NCBI GenBank assembly: GCA_023627715.1
Contig: JAMAHW010000011.1
Coordinates: forward strand, 558,001 to 622,000
From: Periconia sp. R9002
Taxonomy: Eukaryota; Ascomycota; Dothideomycetes; Pleosporales; Periconiaceae
Direction of reading: 5' to 3'
DNA length: 64,000 bases
Position numbers and translations under genes: made by a program. Shown piece by piece: positions 53,506 through 64,000 of this stretch (position 1 is the first letter of the stretch; each line of letters opens with the position of its first letter). Below the pieces are notes generated by a model. It saw only the letters and a list, made by a program, of their open reading frames with translations. It did no database searches and had not been told where the DNA came from.

Positions 53506-54247
53506 ATGCTCAACGCTCTGAAGCTCAGCGAGCTCCTCGCCAAAAATGCAGACCCCCGCCTGTACCCGCGTATCTTGTAAGACCCCACTCCCTCTATCTG
53601 GGGCCGGAGGCTTCATTATCAATCACCTTGTGGATGCTCACGTGCGTAGTGTAATGTCTCCCAACGGCACGCTAATGGCCTACTCCACCCCTGTCGACAT
53701 CAAGGAACTGCGAGATCAGGCCGCCCTCATTTCCATGGCTTGGAGAGAGCATTCCTCAGCTTCATCCTCATCATCCGCAAACGTCCAGTCCACATCACAA
53801 AATCCCACCAGCGAAACCGATGCTCAACCGAGATTGGAAACCCTAACCATTGAGACCCAGCACAATAACATTATTGTGCGTGCCCTTCAACCGTCGCTCC
53901 TCCTCATCTTGGTAGGCGCTGTGCCGCCTTTTCGAAGGACTGTGTTCAACATCACACCTGAATACGAAGGCGACGCCAGGTACCCGCCTGACAACGAAGT
54001 GTCATCGACGGCCCAGCAGACTTCCAATCCGTCAGCAGGTACCGGCACTGACGGTGCACCCGAGGAATTGGAGCGTTTCAAGAAGAGAACACCATCGATT
54101 CTGAGCACCATGAGCACGCGGGAGAAAGACATGAAGCTTGGCGCGCTGCACATTCAACGCAAAAAGGTTGACGCGTTGACGGCGTTCATCCGGAAGGATT
54201 TTGATGCCAAGGGCTTTGTTATGCCGGATGACTCGAGTTTTCCGTAA
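53506..54247 (+). CDS. Roadblock/LC7-like protein (LAMTOR2-like)
   Basis: Two exons, 53506-53576 and 53650-54247 (intron 73 bp, phase 2), 222 aa. The N-terminus (MLNALKLSELLAKNA), the strand SPNGTLMAYSTP, helix ALISMAWREH and later strand LETLTIETQHNNIIVRALQPSLLLILVG give the alternating pattern of a Roadblock/LC7 fold, similar in order to LAMTOR2/Ego3, which scaffolds Rag GTPases at lysosomes and vacuoles. Two Ser/Thr/Pro-rich insertions (after WREH, and between VPPFRR and KLGALH) enlarge the domain from about 125 to 222 aa. The last segment (IQRKKVDALTAFIRKDF) closes the fold. LAMTOR2 identity is likely but not certain. Confidence 0.6.
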
Positions 54248-55079
54248 TCTAGTTCGCCTTAGTCCATGTTTCTGTTTTAGTCTGGGGTATGCTGATTCTT
54301 TTCCGACCAAAGGCACTGCGAGGAGTTTTGAGTTTTGTAGTGTGTTTGTTGTTCAAATGCCCCCTTTTCTTTGCCCGTTTTCTTGGTGGTCTTTGGAATA
54401 TCTCGGATTTGGTTGGCATTCCGGCAATGCATTCCTGTGGGAGTGCTGTTTCTACATAGTATTGTTTGTGTATTATATGAGTATATTAGTAGATGTATGC
54501 AGTGGGGCAAGCCGGGATAGCAGGGGATGTTAATGCTTGAGACTATTTCGAAAGACGGTGGTTATCTCTCCTGTTGTGTTCCCGAATCTAATCCTCCTTC
54601 GTAGTACCCATGTATGTACCAGTATAGTTCAAGTGCCCCGACGCGGAACATGGAAGGCTTGGCTAACGCGGACTCACGTGGGAATAAGCGCGCCAAGGCT
54701 AGATCTTATCGATAAGGGACCCGCGAAGTTCGAACAGGGCGGCGATTGCGTGATCGACGCTAACACCATTTTTTCTTGTCCGAGGCCTGGGACATGGCAT
54801 TGTCAACAAAGTTCCCCTACCACGCGCCCAATCATGCCTCTACCGCTCTATTATCAATCGTCTCAATTCGGCGCGGCCGTCCTCGGCTGGGAATTTCCTT
54901 TTGCCGACATCGCTACCGGTCCCTGATCTGATCTGTCCTGTCCTGCTACTTACATGCACGCCTCCCCGTCTGCAATTGTATCCTCAACCGCCAATTCTCT
55001 TTTGCGGCCATAGGCAGACGGATAGGACAAAGACCGCTCTCACTCGTTCCTGTTTGTATTGTCATCTGTCGCGAGGAAT
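54248..55079. other. Intergenic upstream of MET10
   Basis: 3' flank of the Roadblock gene and 5' region of MET10. CACGTG-type core as CTCACGTGGG near 54673. No gene supported. Confidence 0.5.
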
Positions 55080-58000
55080 ATGAGCTCCCAGCAGAACGAA
55101 CCCGCTGGCCCTGGCCCCGAAGGGCAACCCAAAACCTTCACCCAGAAGTCATCCAGTCTACCCTTCGGACAGGACATTTCCCTCGAATCCATAAGTGGCC
55201 CCACCTACCTCACTGCCCAGACGCTCGTTCAACAGGTCGCGTATACCCTCTCCGACAAGGTCTTTGCCTACTCGGCCGAAACGTTCGACCTCGACGTAGC
55301 TCTCAAGCACTGGCAAGAGCAGCACAACAAGAATGCCTTTGGCTACCAAACGGGAATCACCTCGCTCGAGACACGCACGGGCGCGGGCTCCATCGCTCTG
55401 GGGTACATCTTTTCCAAGGACTTTGATCTGAAGAAGAGACACATTCCTCAGTCTATTGTGGCTTCCGCTGCCACCCTTCACGCCCTACGACCGGCTCTCG
55501 ACCAGCTTTCGCTCCTCTACAACGTCGCAAACCCCCTCACCGCGCACATTGCTGCCGTCGACTACAACTCCAATGGCCTAGTCACCGACTATGTTTCGTC
55601 TCTCACTCTCGCCGAAGACCTGGGCCTAGGTCTAGTTTGCAGTCCCTCCGTGTTCGAGACGCAGCATATGGCTTTATTTGCCACCCTCCTCTCCAGCGTA
55701 CTTCCCACCATTCACACATACGATGGCGTCAGCGTCGGTCGCGAGACTGCCCGCTTGGTTGATACATTGGACCAGACTAGGCTGTTTAACAGCTACCAGG
55801 AAGTGCTCAAAGCTGTGTCGGAAGTGGACAAGAAGCACTCGGACCCTGCTGCTCGTGTTGTGCGTTTGCTCCAGGCGTTCAATGACGATTTTGGCGAGGA
55901 CTACAAGCTGTTCGACTACTATGGTCACGAGGAGCCTGAGACCGTTTTGGTTGTCTTCGGTACCGTCGAGGCTTCGTTGACCGCTCAAGTGGCCACTGCT
56001 CTTGCAAAGGATGGTGACAAACTCGGTGTGATCAATGTCCGTGTATACCGCCCATTCGTGGAAGAGGCTTTCTTGGAAGTTCTCCCTCAGAGCACAAAGT
56101 ATGTCGCAGTCCTTGGCCAGGTTAGCGATGAAGCCGCCGTGTTCGATTCGGCAGAGTATTCTCGCCTTTACTCGGATGTTCTAGCTGCCATCCAGTTCGC
56201 TTTCGATAGGCAGATTGAAGTCACCGACATTAAATATTCGCGCGAGCAAGTTTGGACTCCTAGCAACATCCTGGACGTTTTCCAGCAAGCCTATGGCGAG
56301 AGAACCGAATCGGAGGAAGTTCGTTCTTACGTGGACATCCTGAACACGGCCGACGTGAAGCAGTACACTTTCTGGGACTTGGATGAATCTCCGGCCGCCA
56401 CTGCCCCCGTTGCGCTCGGCAAGTTGTTCTCTTCGGACTCAGCTAAAAATGTCTTTGTGCGCTCTGGTCATGACAACCTGGTACAGGGCGGTACTGTTCG
56501 CACGGACATTCGCAATGCCGACTACACAATTGAAGCGCCCTACTCTGTCGAGCAGGCCGATGTTACCTTCATTGGAAGCGAGTCTTTGCTTAAAGAGTTC
56601 GACATCCTCAACAGCGTCAAAGCAGATAGCTCCATCATCGTCAAGTTGCCTGGTGTCAAGAATGAGGACATTGAAAAGAAGCTTTCTCCTGCTTTGCGCA
56701 AAGCGATTGTGGACAAGGATGTGGAGCTCTTCGTATTCGACCCTTCTCTTTCAGAGTCTGTGGCACAAGACCCTACGTTTGAATCCTACCTTACCCAGCT
56801 TGCTTTCCTCAAGATCGCGCGCGAGGATTTGCTTACATCCGGTTTATCTAAGCTTTCCGCGATCAATGGCGCCCCAGAAATTTTTGACAAGCTAGTCAGC
56901 GAGTTGGATGTTGCCCTTCGCGAAATCGAATGCCCAGTGGAATGGACCACCGTGGAGGAGAGCGTTGAGCCCATTCAGCTCCCTGCCGATATTAACATCA
57001 ACAGCTTTGCTGGCTTTGACCGTACCGAGGTTGAGCCACCAACGTTGCTGAAGAACTGGACTATCGCTGCCAAGGGCCTTGCTTTCAAGGAAGCATATGG
57101 TACAAAGACTGCTCTGCGACCAGATCTCGGTGTCAAGACCGCTGTGGTACATGTGAAGGAGCGCCGCCGCTTGACACCTCTTACATATGACCGTAACATC
57201 TTCCACATTGAGTTCGACCTCGGCGATTCCGGTGTGACGTATGCCATTGGCGAGGCCCTGGGTATCCATGCCGAAAACGACAAGGCTGAAGTCGAGGAGT
57301 TCATCAAATGGTATGGTCTGAACCCCGATGAAGTCGTGGAAGTACCGTCTCGCGAAGACCCCAATGTCCTTGTCAACCGCACCGTCTACCAGTCGCTGCT
57401 CCAGAATGTTGACATCTTCGGTCGCCCACCCAAGCGCTTCTACGAAGCCCTCGCCGAGTTCGCCTCGGACGAGAAGGAGAAGAAGGAGCTACTCACATTG
57501 GCCGGGCCCGAGGGAGCCACCGAGTTCAAGCGCCGTGGCGAAGTCGACACTGTGACATACGCCGACATCCTGATCGAATTCGCCTCCGCGCACCCATCTT
57601 TCCACGACATCGTCCGCATTGTCAACCCCATGAAGCGCCGCGAGTACTCCATCGCTTCCTCCCAACACGTAACCCCTACCTCGGTCGCACTCCTCATCGT
57701 CACCGTCAACTGGGTGGACCCGCGCAAGCGCGACCGCTTCGGCCAAGCAACCCGCTACCTCAACTCGCTCGCAACCGGGTCGCCCGTCACCGTCTCCGTC
57801 AAACCCTCTGTCATGAAGCTCCCGCCCAAGACCACGGCTCCCATCATCATGGCCGGCCTCGGCACGGGTCTTGCCCCCTTCCGCGCCTTCGTGCAGGAGC
57901 GCGCGTACCAGAAGCAGCAGGGCCACGACATCGGTTCTGTCTTACTGTACATGGGCTCGCGGCACCAGCGCGAAGAGTACCTCTACGGCGAAGAATGGGA

Positions 58001-58316
58001 GGCCTACCAAGACGCCGGCATCATCACGCTCCTTGGCCGCGCCTTCTCCCGCGACCAGCCCCAGAAGATCTACATCCAGGACCGCATGCGGCAGACCCTC
58101 GCGGATATCCGCACTGCGTATCTCAAGGAGGAAGGAAGCTTCTACCTTTGCGGCCCCACATGGCCGGTTCCGGATGTCACCGAGGTGCTGCAGGAAGCAG
58201 TTGAGGTGCAGCACAGGATTGAGAATGGAGCGGTCGAGGGCGCGAAGAAGGTTGATAGTCGCAGGGCCATTGAGACGTTGAAGGATGAAGGAAGGTATGT
58301 TTTGGAGGTCTATTAA
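55080..58316 (+). CDS. MET10: Sulfite reductase [NADPH] flavoprotein alpha subunit
   Basis: Single exon, 1078 aa from ATG 55080. It passes electrons from NADPH through FAD to the sulfite reductase beta subunit in assimilatory sulfate reduction. The N-terminal two thirds are the pyruvate:ferredoxin-oxidoreductase-like domain found in fungal Met10 (YVSSLTLAEDLGLGLV, LGVINVRVYRPF, FVRSGHDNLVQGGTVRT). The C-terminal third is the FAD/NADPH reductase: RREYSIASSQ binds FAD, IMAGLGTGLAPFRAF and FYLCGPTWPVPDV bind NADPH, and RYVLEVY is the conserved end. As in yeast Met10 there is no FMN flavodoxin module. No intron in over 3 kb, unlike most genes here. Confidence 0.96.
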   Translation: MSSQQNEPAGPGPEGQPKTFTQKSSSLPFGQDISLESISGPTYLTAQTLVQQVAYTLSDKVFAYSAETFDLDVALKHWQEQHNKNAFGYQTGITSLETRTGAGSIALGYIFSKDFDLKKRHIPQSIVASAATLHALRPALDQLSLLYNVANPLTAHIAAVDYNSNGLVTDYVSSLTLAEDLGLGLVCSPSVFETQHMALFATLLSSVLPTIHTYDGVSVGRETARLVDTLDQTRLFNSYQEVLKAVSEVDKKHSDPAARVVRLLQAFNDDFGEDYKLFDYYGHEEPETVLVVFGTVEASLTAQVATALAKDGDKLGVINVRVYRPFVEEAFLEVLPQSTKYVAVLGQVSDEAAVFDSAEYSRLYSDVLAAIQFAFDRQIEVTDIKYSREQVWTPSNILDVFQQAYGERTESEEVRSYVDILNTADVKQYTFWDLDESPAATAPVALGKLFSSDSAKNVFVRSGHDNLVQGGTVRTDIRNADYTIEAPYSVEQADVTFIGSESLLKEFDILNSVKADSSIIVKLPGVKNEDIEKKLSPALRKAIVDKDVELFVFDPSLSESVAQDPTFESYLTQLAFLKIAREDLLTSGLSKLSAINGAPEIFDKLVSELDVALREIECPVEWTTVEESVEPIQLPADININSFAGFDRTEVEPPTLLKNWTIAAKGLAFKEAYGTKTALRPDLGVKTAVVHVKERRRLTPLTYDRNIFHIEFDLGDSGVTYAIGEALGIHAENDKAEVEEFIKWYGLNPDEVVEVPSREDPNVLVNRTVYQSLLQNVDIFGRPPKRFYEALAEFASDEKEKKELLTLAGPEGATEFKRRGEVDTVTYADILIEFASAHPSFHDIVRIVNPMKRREYSIASSQHVTPTSVALLIVTVNWVDPRKRDRFGQATRYLNSLATGSPVTVSVKPSVMKLPPKTTAPIIMAGLGTGLAPFRAFVQERAYQKQQGHDIGSVLLYMGSRHQREEYLYGEEWEAYQDAGIITLLGRAFSRDQPQKIYIQDRMRQTLADIRTAYLKEEGSFYLCGPTWPVPDVTEVLQEAVEVQHRIENGAVEGAKKVDSRRAIETLKDEGRYVLEVY

Positions 58317-58641
58317 GGTTATTGTGTTGGTCATGGAGCGGCTGCGTTTTAGTTTCACCTTTTTCATCTTTCTAGATATCCGTATAGATGGATGTGGGTA
58401 GTTTGCTTGCTTGGATGGAGAGAATGAATGATATGATCTACAGTAATCTTTGCCTCCTTTTTCAATCTGCGGTTTTTCTTTTGCATTCTCGTACTGACTA
58501 CCTACCTCCCTACCTCCCTACCCTTCCCCTCCTAGTAAACACCAACCCTTCTTGGACATGCCCCCTTCCTCGGTAATCACCGACATACCATACCACACCA
58601 CATCCTGTGTAGGTACCTACATACCTCCTCACCATACTTAT

Positions 58642-58680
58642 CCCCTCCCATCCCCTCCCCTCCCCTCCCCTCTTCTCCTA
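58642..58680 (+). repeat. (TCCCC)n microsatellite
   Basis: About six TCCCC or closely related 5-base units in a CT-rich tract. Confidence 0.7.
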
Positions 58681-60066
58681 TTCCCGGTCCCCCGCCTCAT
58701 CAACACACCAGTGCTCGTCTTTACTATGGTTCTACTACTCCCCTCGCTCCGCCCTGTTTCCGTCCCTTCTGTCTCTCCACTTGTCTCTCCGTGATTCTGG
58801 GGGTTTGTTGAAGAGGAAAAGTGGAGGGCGGGGATAGGGATGGGTAGATAGTTGGTTATGTTATGTTACGTTATGTTGTGTGTATGTGTGTTGATGTTTT
58901 CGTGGAGAGAGGGAGACTAGTGTAAGTTGTATGTATGTAGTGTATGAATGAATAGGTAGTACTTATGAGATACGGAACGACTGAAATGTAGAATCTGGGT
59001 TTGACAGTGTGGGTGGGTGGGTTGGTATGTTTTTTTTGTGGGGGGAGGTATTCTGTGGGGTTTTGGAGATGGTTGGGGCGAGGGAGGGAGGGAGGTGCGG
59101 ATGTGGGAGGTTGTTTGGGGTTGCTGTGTGTATATGTGTTTATGTGAATGTGGGATTTGGGGTCGGGGAGTGAAGTTATTGTGGATTTGTGGATATGTTG
59201 AGGAAAAGAGGGAAGGGGGGAGAGGGGCTGAAGGCGGGATAGGTATGTACGAACGGATGCGGGACTGGTAGAGACGGTGAGGAGATGGGGTGGGTTGTAG
59301 GGAAGAGGGTTGTATGACGAGGCTATGGTTCGGTGAATAAGAGTGGGCAGGAGATGTGTGAGAACAGAGGTTGTTTGTGGCAGGGAGGAAGAGAGGTGTA
59401 TGTGGTGGATTTTCGGTTTACGGGGCAGGTAGAATGGAAGAGCCTGCAGGAAAATGTTAGTTGTAGATGGGTCGAGAGGAGAAGGTTTTGTTCGCTGTGT
59501 GTAAACTATGCAGTGTTGAGTTCGATACTTCATGCTGGGATGGATACGAGCATCAGCTCCTCTGTACATTGCCTGGTGGGCCTTGGTATGTCCTGATAGA
59601 GAGCGACCGATATTCTGGGTGATTCAGTGCGGCCCGGGGGTGGACTGAGTTGTAATGGCGGCATGTTGTATCAAATAATGCTCACTGATACATGGAAATA
59701 GAACAATTTCTCAGTTCTTGGGGCTAGTCAGGACCTGCTCCTACGTACTGATGAGCGAGGCGTAGACGACTAGGGGAGTACAAAGTGGTTGTCGCTTGGG
59801 GTGGGTCACAACCACGAACAAACACAGCGTTTGCGGCGACCGCCCAACCGAGGAGCTGCACGGGAGGAACTAGACGTGGGAAGCTGCCTATAAAGTCAGT
59901 CCGCAGAGGTGCTTCTCAGGACCAGGACCAGGGTTGGGTACCTTCTTATTCGCTTTCTGCCCTGATCGTCGCCAGCTCCCGAACCGCTCACCTCTTACCT
60001 GCGGCCTGCGTTTGCTTGCTGTTCCTGTTCTATCACTTGCCTTTGCGCACATGACGTGTGGGAGGG

Positions 60067-60073
60067 TATAAAA
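60067..60073 (+). promoter_or_regulatory. Likely TATA box of the acidic Tyr/Pro-rich gene
   Basis: TATAAAA in a GC-rich setting 163 bp before ATG 60230, followed by a C-rich stretch typical of fungal transcription start regions. Confidence 0.4.
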
Positions 60074-60229
60074 CCCTCGCCCGCCCTCGCCTTCTCACCT
60101 CCCCTCTACAACTCCTCGCCCCCCGTTGCGCTCTTCTGGTCAGCACCCAGCTTTCCCCCCCTCCACATCCCGCCTCTTCGGAGCATCGATCTTCAACAGC
60201 GGAAAGGCGTGTGAGCCCCCTCCTTCTTC

Positions 60230-62192
60230 ATGGCTCACTCCCCCGATCAAGGCGGGCAGACATGGGGACGTATCAGGGACGACCAGACCAAGACCCAGTA
60301 TAACAATGGGAGGTCGTCAGACAGCGATGAGCTTTTCGTGCGCGATCATAATGTTACTCCGCCAGCGGCACCTCTCAAAGAACAGATGGAGAGCGAGGCG
60401 CCTGGTCGGCACGAGACTGTCGACTATCACGACTTGAACCGGGACGGACAGGTAAGTCGTCACCCCGCGTTTGTTCGTTTGCTTTGCCGGCTGTGCTTGC
60501 TATGCCGCAACTGGGTTTGACCGTCACTCAACCATTCAGATGTACCCCCGAGTTCACAACCACCCCGAAAATGTCACTCCGACGGGGCCTTCCATCTCGC
60601 GGGCAGCGTGTCAGAAGATCAGCTCTGATGAGGATGAAGATGACGACGATGATAAGCCACTCAGTTCTTTGCGTCCTCGCACCCGCCAACAGCCCAAACC
60701 TGCGGCAACCCCCCGCCAGGAACCGGAGCCCAGCAAGTCGAAGACCAAATTCAACTGGCAGAGCAAATCCGCAAAGCCCACTCCCGCAAAGCCAACTCCT
60801 GCAAAGCCCATCTCGGCGAGGCCGCTTCTAAAAAACGATATGCAGGCAAAGCTGCATCTAATCAAAGAGATTGAGAAATGCTGGGGAAAGGACTTCATCA
60901 AGGCCTATATACCAAAGTGCCATCGACCACTCACCAAACGTCGGAACGGCAAGCGCTCAGTCTACCGCACACATGAGACTGATCCGAAGAACTGGCTTCC
61001 GTCTGTTCTGAAGGCTGTCCTAATGGTCGCACGACAGACGAATGACAAGCGCGCTCTGAAGAAGGCAATGAATGAAGTCGTGCGTTACCGTATAAAAAAC
61101 ACCGGAAACCGGAAGCCGCAGCTTGTTACAACCGACTTTGACGTTATCGAGGACATTGTGGTGCGCGGCTGGGACTGTGAGGATAGCTTCAAGATTCGAT
61201 ACAAACATTTGTTGATGGCGCAGAGTTCGTCAATCCAGGTGTCGAACGAGGAGGTAGAAGCCATCATGTATCCTGACTCTGATTACAAAGACACCGATGA
61301 AGATGAAGAAGATGCACCCATCTATGATCCTGTCAGTGCTAGCGATGACGACCAGAAGATGGGTGACGACGAGGAACTTGGAGAGAACGAGGAAGCCGTT
61401 TACATCCAGACACATCCGTTTTATCCTCCCAAGAAAATCATCCGGGCCAAGTCGAAGAAGCCGGAAGCCAAAAAGCCAGAAAAGACCAAATCAGCTGAAG
61501 TGAAGAATGCAGCTCCTCGTTACAAGAAGCCCGAAGGACGCGAGCAATCCGAACAGCCACAGCAATCTGGTGGGTATGGTCCACCTCCTGGCTATCCGAA
61601 CTACCCTCCCTATGGTGGATACGGCTATCCGCCTTACGGCTTTCCACCACAGTTCAAAGGTTATCGACAGCCACCGTACGGTTACCCTCCCTATGATCCT
61701 TATTCTCAATACGGCGGGTACGGCCCCCAAGGACACCCTCGCGATTCACACGATCCGCACACTCAACACGCCGGGTCGCCCGAGATGAACCGATATCCAG
61801 TGCAACCTTACGGTCTTATGGCCCCATCGCCACGCGCGTCTCAAGGCCCTACGGGACGCAACAGGAACCTACCTGAAGATTTTGGCAACCAGGAACACTT
61901 CTCTCCTTTCGGCCACGCGTGGGGTCCGCATAATCCGCCCTACATCAAGCAGGAACCAGGTGTTGAAAACTATCCGATCAGCGTGGAAGATCACAACAAT
62001 TTTCCCGTTAATCAAGGTGATGAGGCCCATGGTCAAAATGATGACGATGAGATTGACATGGACTTCCTGGATGAGAAAGCTAGACTCGAACTGGAGGCGG
62101 CTGAGGCAGAAGCGCGGCTTACGAGGATGCGTGCCAACGCCGCCAAAGCTTCGAGGGCTGCGAAGAATAGGCAGCAGGCCAGGTCTGGGTAA
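60230..62192 (+). CDS. Acidic protein with conserved core and Tyr/Pro/Gly repeats
   Basis: Two exons, 60230-60451 and 60540-62192 (intron 88 bp, phase 0), 624 aa. Order: a charged N-terminus, an acidic patch (DEDEDDDDDK), a Lys/Pro linker with three KPTPAKP-like repeats, then a globular core at about 200-320 (KCWGKDFIKAYIPKCHRP, KNWLPSVLKAVLMVARQTND, GWDCEDSFKIRYKHLL) that looks conserved. A second acidic stretch follows, then a Gly/Tyr/Pro region (YPPYGGYGYPPYGFPP) of prion-like character, and a coiled-coil C-terminus (LELEAAEAEARLTRMRANAA). Nuclear or condensate-associated function is plausible but not shown; I do not recognise a named family. Confidence 0.75.
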
Positions 62193-63048
62193 GATTTTGA
62201 TATCCAGTGATTCGTGAGTTCTGAACTGACCAAATAGTGGCGAACGAGGCAGCTATTGAGCGCAACACCACTTCTCCGAGTCCATTCTCCACCGCTGTCA
62301 CCGCCTGCTGGAGAAAAACCCTGGCTCTACATGAGCATACCCTTGACTTCTATACCTTCATAATGCACTTCTGACTGCTTCCTCTTCGCGCTGCTCGCTG
62401 GGCTGGATTGGATGGCGAGGAATGTTTCTCTTCTATTCGATGTCCATGATTGCTGGGAGGGTGAGGCGTCGACTTCACCGGGGATTATAGTTAGTAACTT
62501 TTAATGAGCAGGTATATAGCTTGCTAAAATCAATTCCTCTCCAAAGTCGAAACCTGCAAGTGAGCATGAAGGTGATTGTTCCGTCGCCCTGTTCCGAGAG
62601 CGGGTCGTTACCGGGCAGCAGCTGAGCACTCTAGATGCCATCTAGGAAAGGCTCGCCCACAACTAACCATCCAATTCAGGAGATTCTACGTAAAAGTGAA
62701 ATGAGGAAGAGTGAATGCTGATGTACTGATTCGGAAAATCTAACTAGATATCGACTAGACTCTTGGCATTTTGATGTTCAAACAGCAGCTTACCAATCGA
62801 TTACTCATTAGTATTAACCTATATGTTATTTCAGTATCTATATTTAAATATAGATCTGCTTTCTTTTTTTAAGTATTAACTCTTCTAGTATTTAAAGGTG
62901 GACGCGTGCACCATCAGGCCAGCATCTTCTTGAGCCACCAGACGTTACCTGAGATCTGAACCAGTGTTGATACCGTGACTGATTACGCCAATCAATTGCG
63001 AAGAAGAAAACACTTTTCATCGTCTTGAGGCAACATCAAACTTACGAA
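62193..63048. other. Intergenic ending in promoter-like repeat copy C
   Basis: 3' flank of the acidic protein gene, then an AT-rich stretch (62820-62900) and copy C of the promoter-like repeat directly upstream of the last gene. Confidence 0.6.
62941..63020 (+). repeat. Promoter-like dispersed repeat, copy C
   Basis: Matches the right 80 bp of copies A (36724-36855) and B (42134-42260): GACGTTACCTGAGATC, then GAACCAGTGTTGATACCGTG and GCCAATCAATTGCGAAGAAG. Unlike A and B, it is followed after 28 bp by an intact ATG (63049). Confidence 0.8.
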
Positions 63049-63912
63049 ATGCCATATCGAGAACAAGCACAGCACGACATTTGTCGCTTCTTGCGACTTC
63101 CTCGGGAGCTTCGCGACAAGATATACAATCATGCTCTTTACGAGCCAGATGGTCTTTTCTACTGGCGGTATGAAAATGGAACCGCTAACTTCACTCGCCG
63201 CTCTTCGGAGCTACATGCCGCGAATCAACTCAAGTACACATGTCGTCAAATTCGACAGGAAACGCGCGGCCTCGAAGTGAAGATCAACGGCCTTATCTTC
63301 AAGTCCCATACCTTGAGAAACTCGAAATATGTAGCAACACCGCCGGCACAGCAATTCATGGGGTTCCTTGACATGTGTAGCGAATCGACACTGCGAAGCC
63401 TTCGCCGTGTACATCTGGACCATGTCGGTTTCACGCTGGAAATGATCGATAACTCACCGCCTGCCTTTCTTGAATACATGCGTCACGTTCGCGATGTCGA
63501 GGCTTTCTGTCAGGTGTACCCATCAGTCACAGTATTTTGGCGAATATTTCCATTTCGTCTGGAGGCGCTGCCTAGCGATGGGACTATGTTTGGATGTGGA
63601 TTTCGAGCCGAGTTTCTAATAGGCGAACTATGCTCATCGTTGCAGTTAGAGCCGCTGTGGAGCACTGTTCGTATTTGCCATAATATTTGGCATGGATTCG
63701 ACCAGCCGAAATGCTTCCTTTCCAAGAACGAGTGCGAGAGTTATGTGAGAGCAGACAATTTCCGAATCGTGCCTAGCTTGTATGATGCGGACCAGACGGT
63801 CCTGCGCAACGGAGATTATACGAACATGTGGATCCCGGAGGAGAACCTGTCAAAAGACGTTGTTGAGAGAAGAATCTCTATAATCAAGGATTGGCTGGCT
63901 AATGGGTTTTAA
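63049..63912 (+). CDS. F-box-like family protein of Pezizomycotina
   Basis: Single exon, 287 aa from ATG 63049; the frame extends 8 codons upstream without an ATG. The N-terminus CRFLRLPRELRDKIYNHAL is the typical LPxELRxxIY pseudo-F-box, followed by a tract with HAANQLKYTCRQIRQETRGLE, as in the large fungal family annotated as F-box or hypothetical. The remainder (FLEYMRHVRDVEAFC, CHNIWHGFDQPK) has no further motif I know. No LRRs. Such genes are often expanded and lineage-specific. The upstream region is a copy of a repeat that also occurs twice without a gene, so this gene may belong to a duplicated family whose relatives were lost. Confidence 0.65.
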   Translation: MPYREQAQHDICRFLRLPRELRDKIYNHALYEPDGLFYWRYENGTANFTRRSSELHAANQLKYTCRQIRQETRGLEVKINGLIFKSHTLRNSKYVATPPAQQFMGFLDMCSESTLRSLRRVHLDHVGFTLEMIDNSPPAFLEYMRHVRDVEAFCQVYPSVTVFWRIFPFRLEALPSDGTMFGCGFRAEFLIGELCSSLQLEPLWSTVRICHNIWHGFDQPKCFLSKNECESYVRADNFRIVPSLYDADQTVLRNGDYTNMWIPEENLSKDVVERRISIIKDWLANGF

Positions 63913-64000
63913 GTGGATTTTCGAGCAGCGACGGTAGACTAAGTGGAGCTAGGTGTTGTGCTACTCTACGTCTATGAGATCCAGCGCTCCCCATCTCAGA

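Larger units (their letters stand above)
58317..60229. other. Intergenic, simple-sequence rich
   Basis: About 1.9 kb between MET10 and the next gene on the same strand. Pyrimidine-rich 58500-58800 with a TCCCC repeat, then a GT/GGGA-rich 58800-59300 block. TATAAAA at 60067-60073. ORFs here are low-complexity Ser/Pro/Thr frames and not supported. Confidence 0.55.

Noticed and set aside
58871..59569. 232-codon minus-strand ORF rich in Pro/Ser/Thr/His
   Set aside because: Translation of a GT/GGGA-rich simple-sequence tract; no homology seen.

Overview
The window is nuclear DNA of a filamentous ascomycete (Pezizomycotina). The signs are short introns of about 45-125 bp with GT..AG ends and CTRAY-like branch sites, MED7, FMP52 and MET10 homologues, a Zn2Cys6 regulator, a PTH11/rhodopsin-type membrane protein, HET-domain and NACHT genes, and small repeats whose copies differ largely by C/T and G/A changes, as expected from RIP-like mutation. 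A dothideomycete is my best guess, but the class cannot be fixed from the sequence alone. Gene models below were built by hand; every multi-exon model given as CDS closes in frame through all its junctions.

Layout. (1) 0.1-6.6 kb: MED7 (-), two medium-chain reductases (+) separated by a MITE-like inverted repeat, and a PNPOx-like flavoprotein (-). (2) 6.6-42.8 kb is an accessory, repeat-rich block. It holds a GDSL gene fragment broken by a 101-bp MITE, an F-box-like fragment, a Zn2Cys6 transcription factor, a low-complexity protein ending in a SUMO-like fold, a PTH11-like membrane protein, a NACHT-ankyrin NLR (16.7-19.4 kb) and, next to it on the same strand, a seven-exon gene (20.3-27.3 kb) joining an Hsp90/NO VEIN-type GHKL ATPase to a C-terminal HET domain. 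Further right are a GFA protein, a decayed membrane-protein pseudogene, several orphan genes, an FTA2/kinase-like gene, three minisatellites with exact periods (35, 38 and 13 bp) and three copies of a promoter-like repeat. (3) 43-62.2 kb is a housekeeping block: FMP52, a small membrane protein, a MOSC-reductase-ferredoxin fusion, a mitochondrial-type small protein, 3-phosphoglycerate dehydrogenase, glyoxalase I, a Roadblock-type protein, sulfite reductase alpha subunit and an acidic Tyr/Pro-rich protein. A 303-bp mariner-type MITE lies in this block. (4) The right edge has an F-box-like family gene whose upstream region is one copy of the promoter-like repeat.

Working together: MET10 (sulfur assimilation), serine biosynthesis and glyoxalase I are ordinary metabolism and are not an obvious cluster. 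The pair NACHT-ankyrin + ATPase-HET looks like a nonself-recognition or incompatibility locus, and is the most interesting part of the window.
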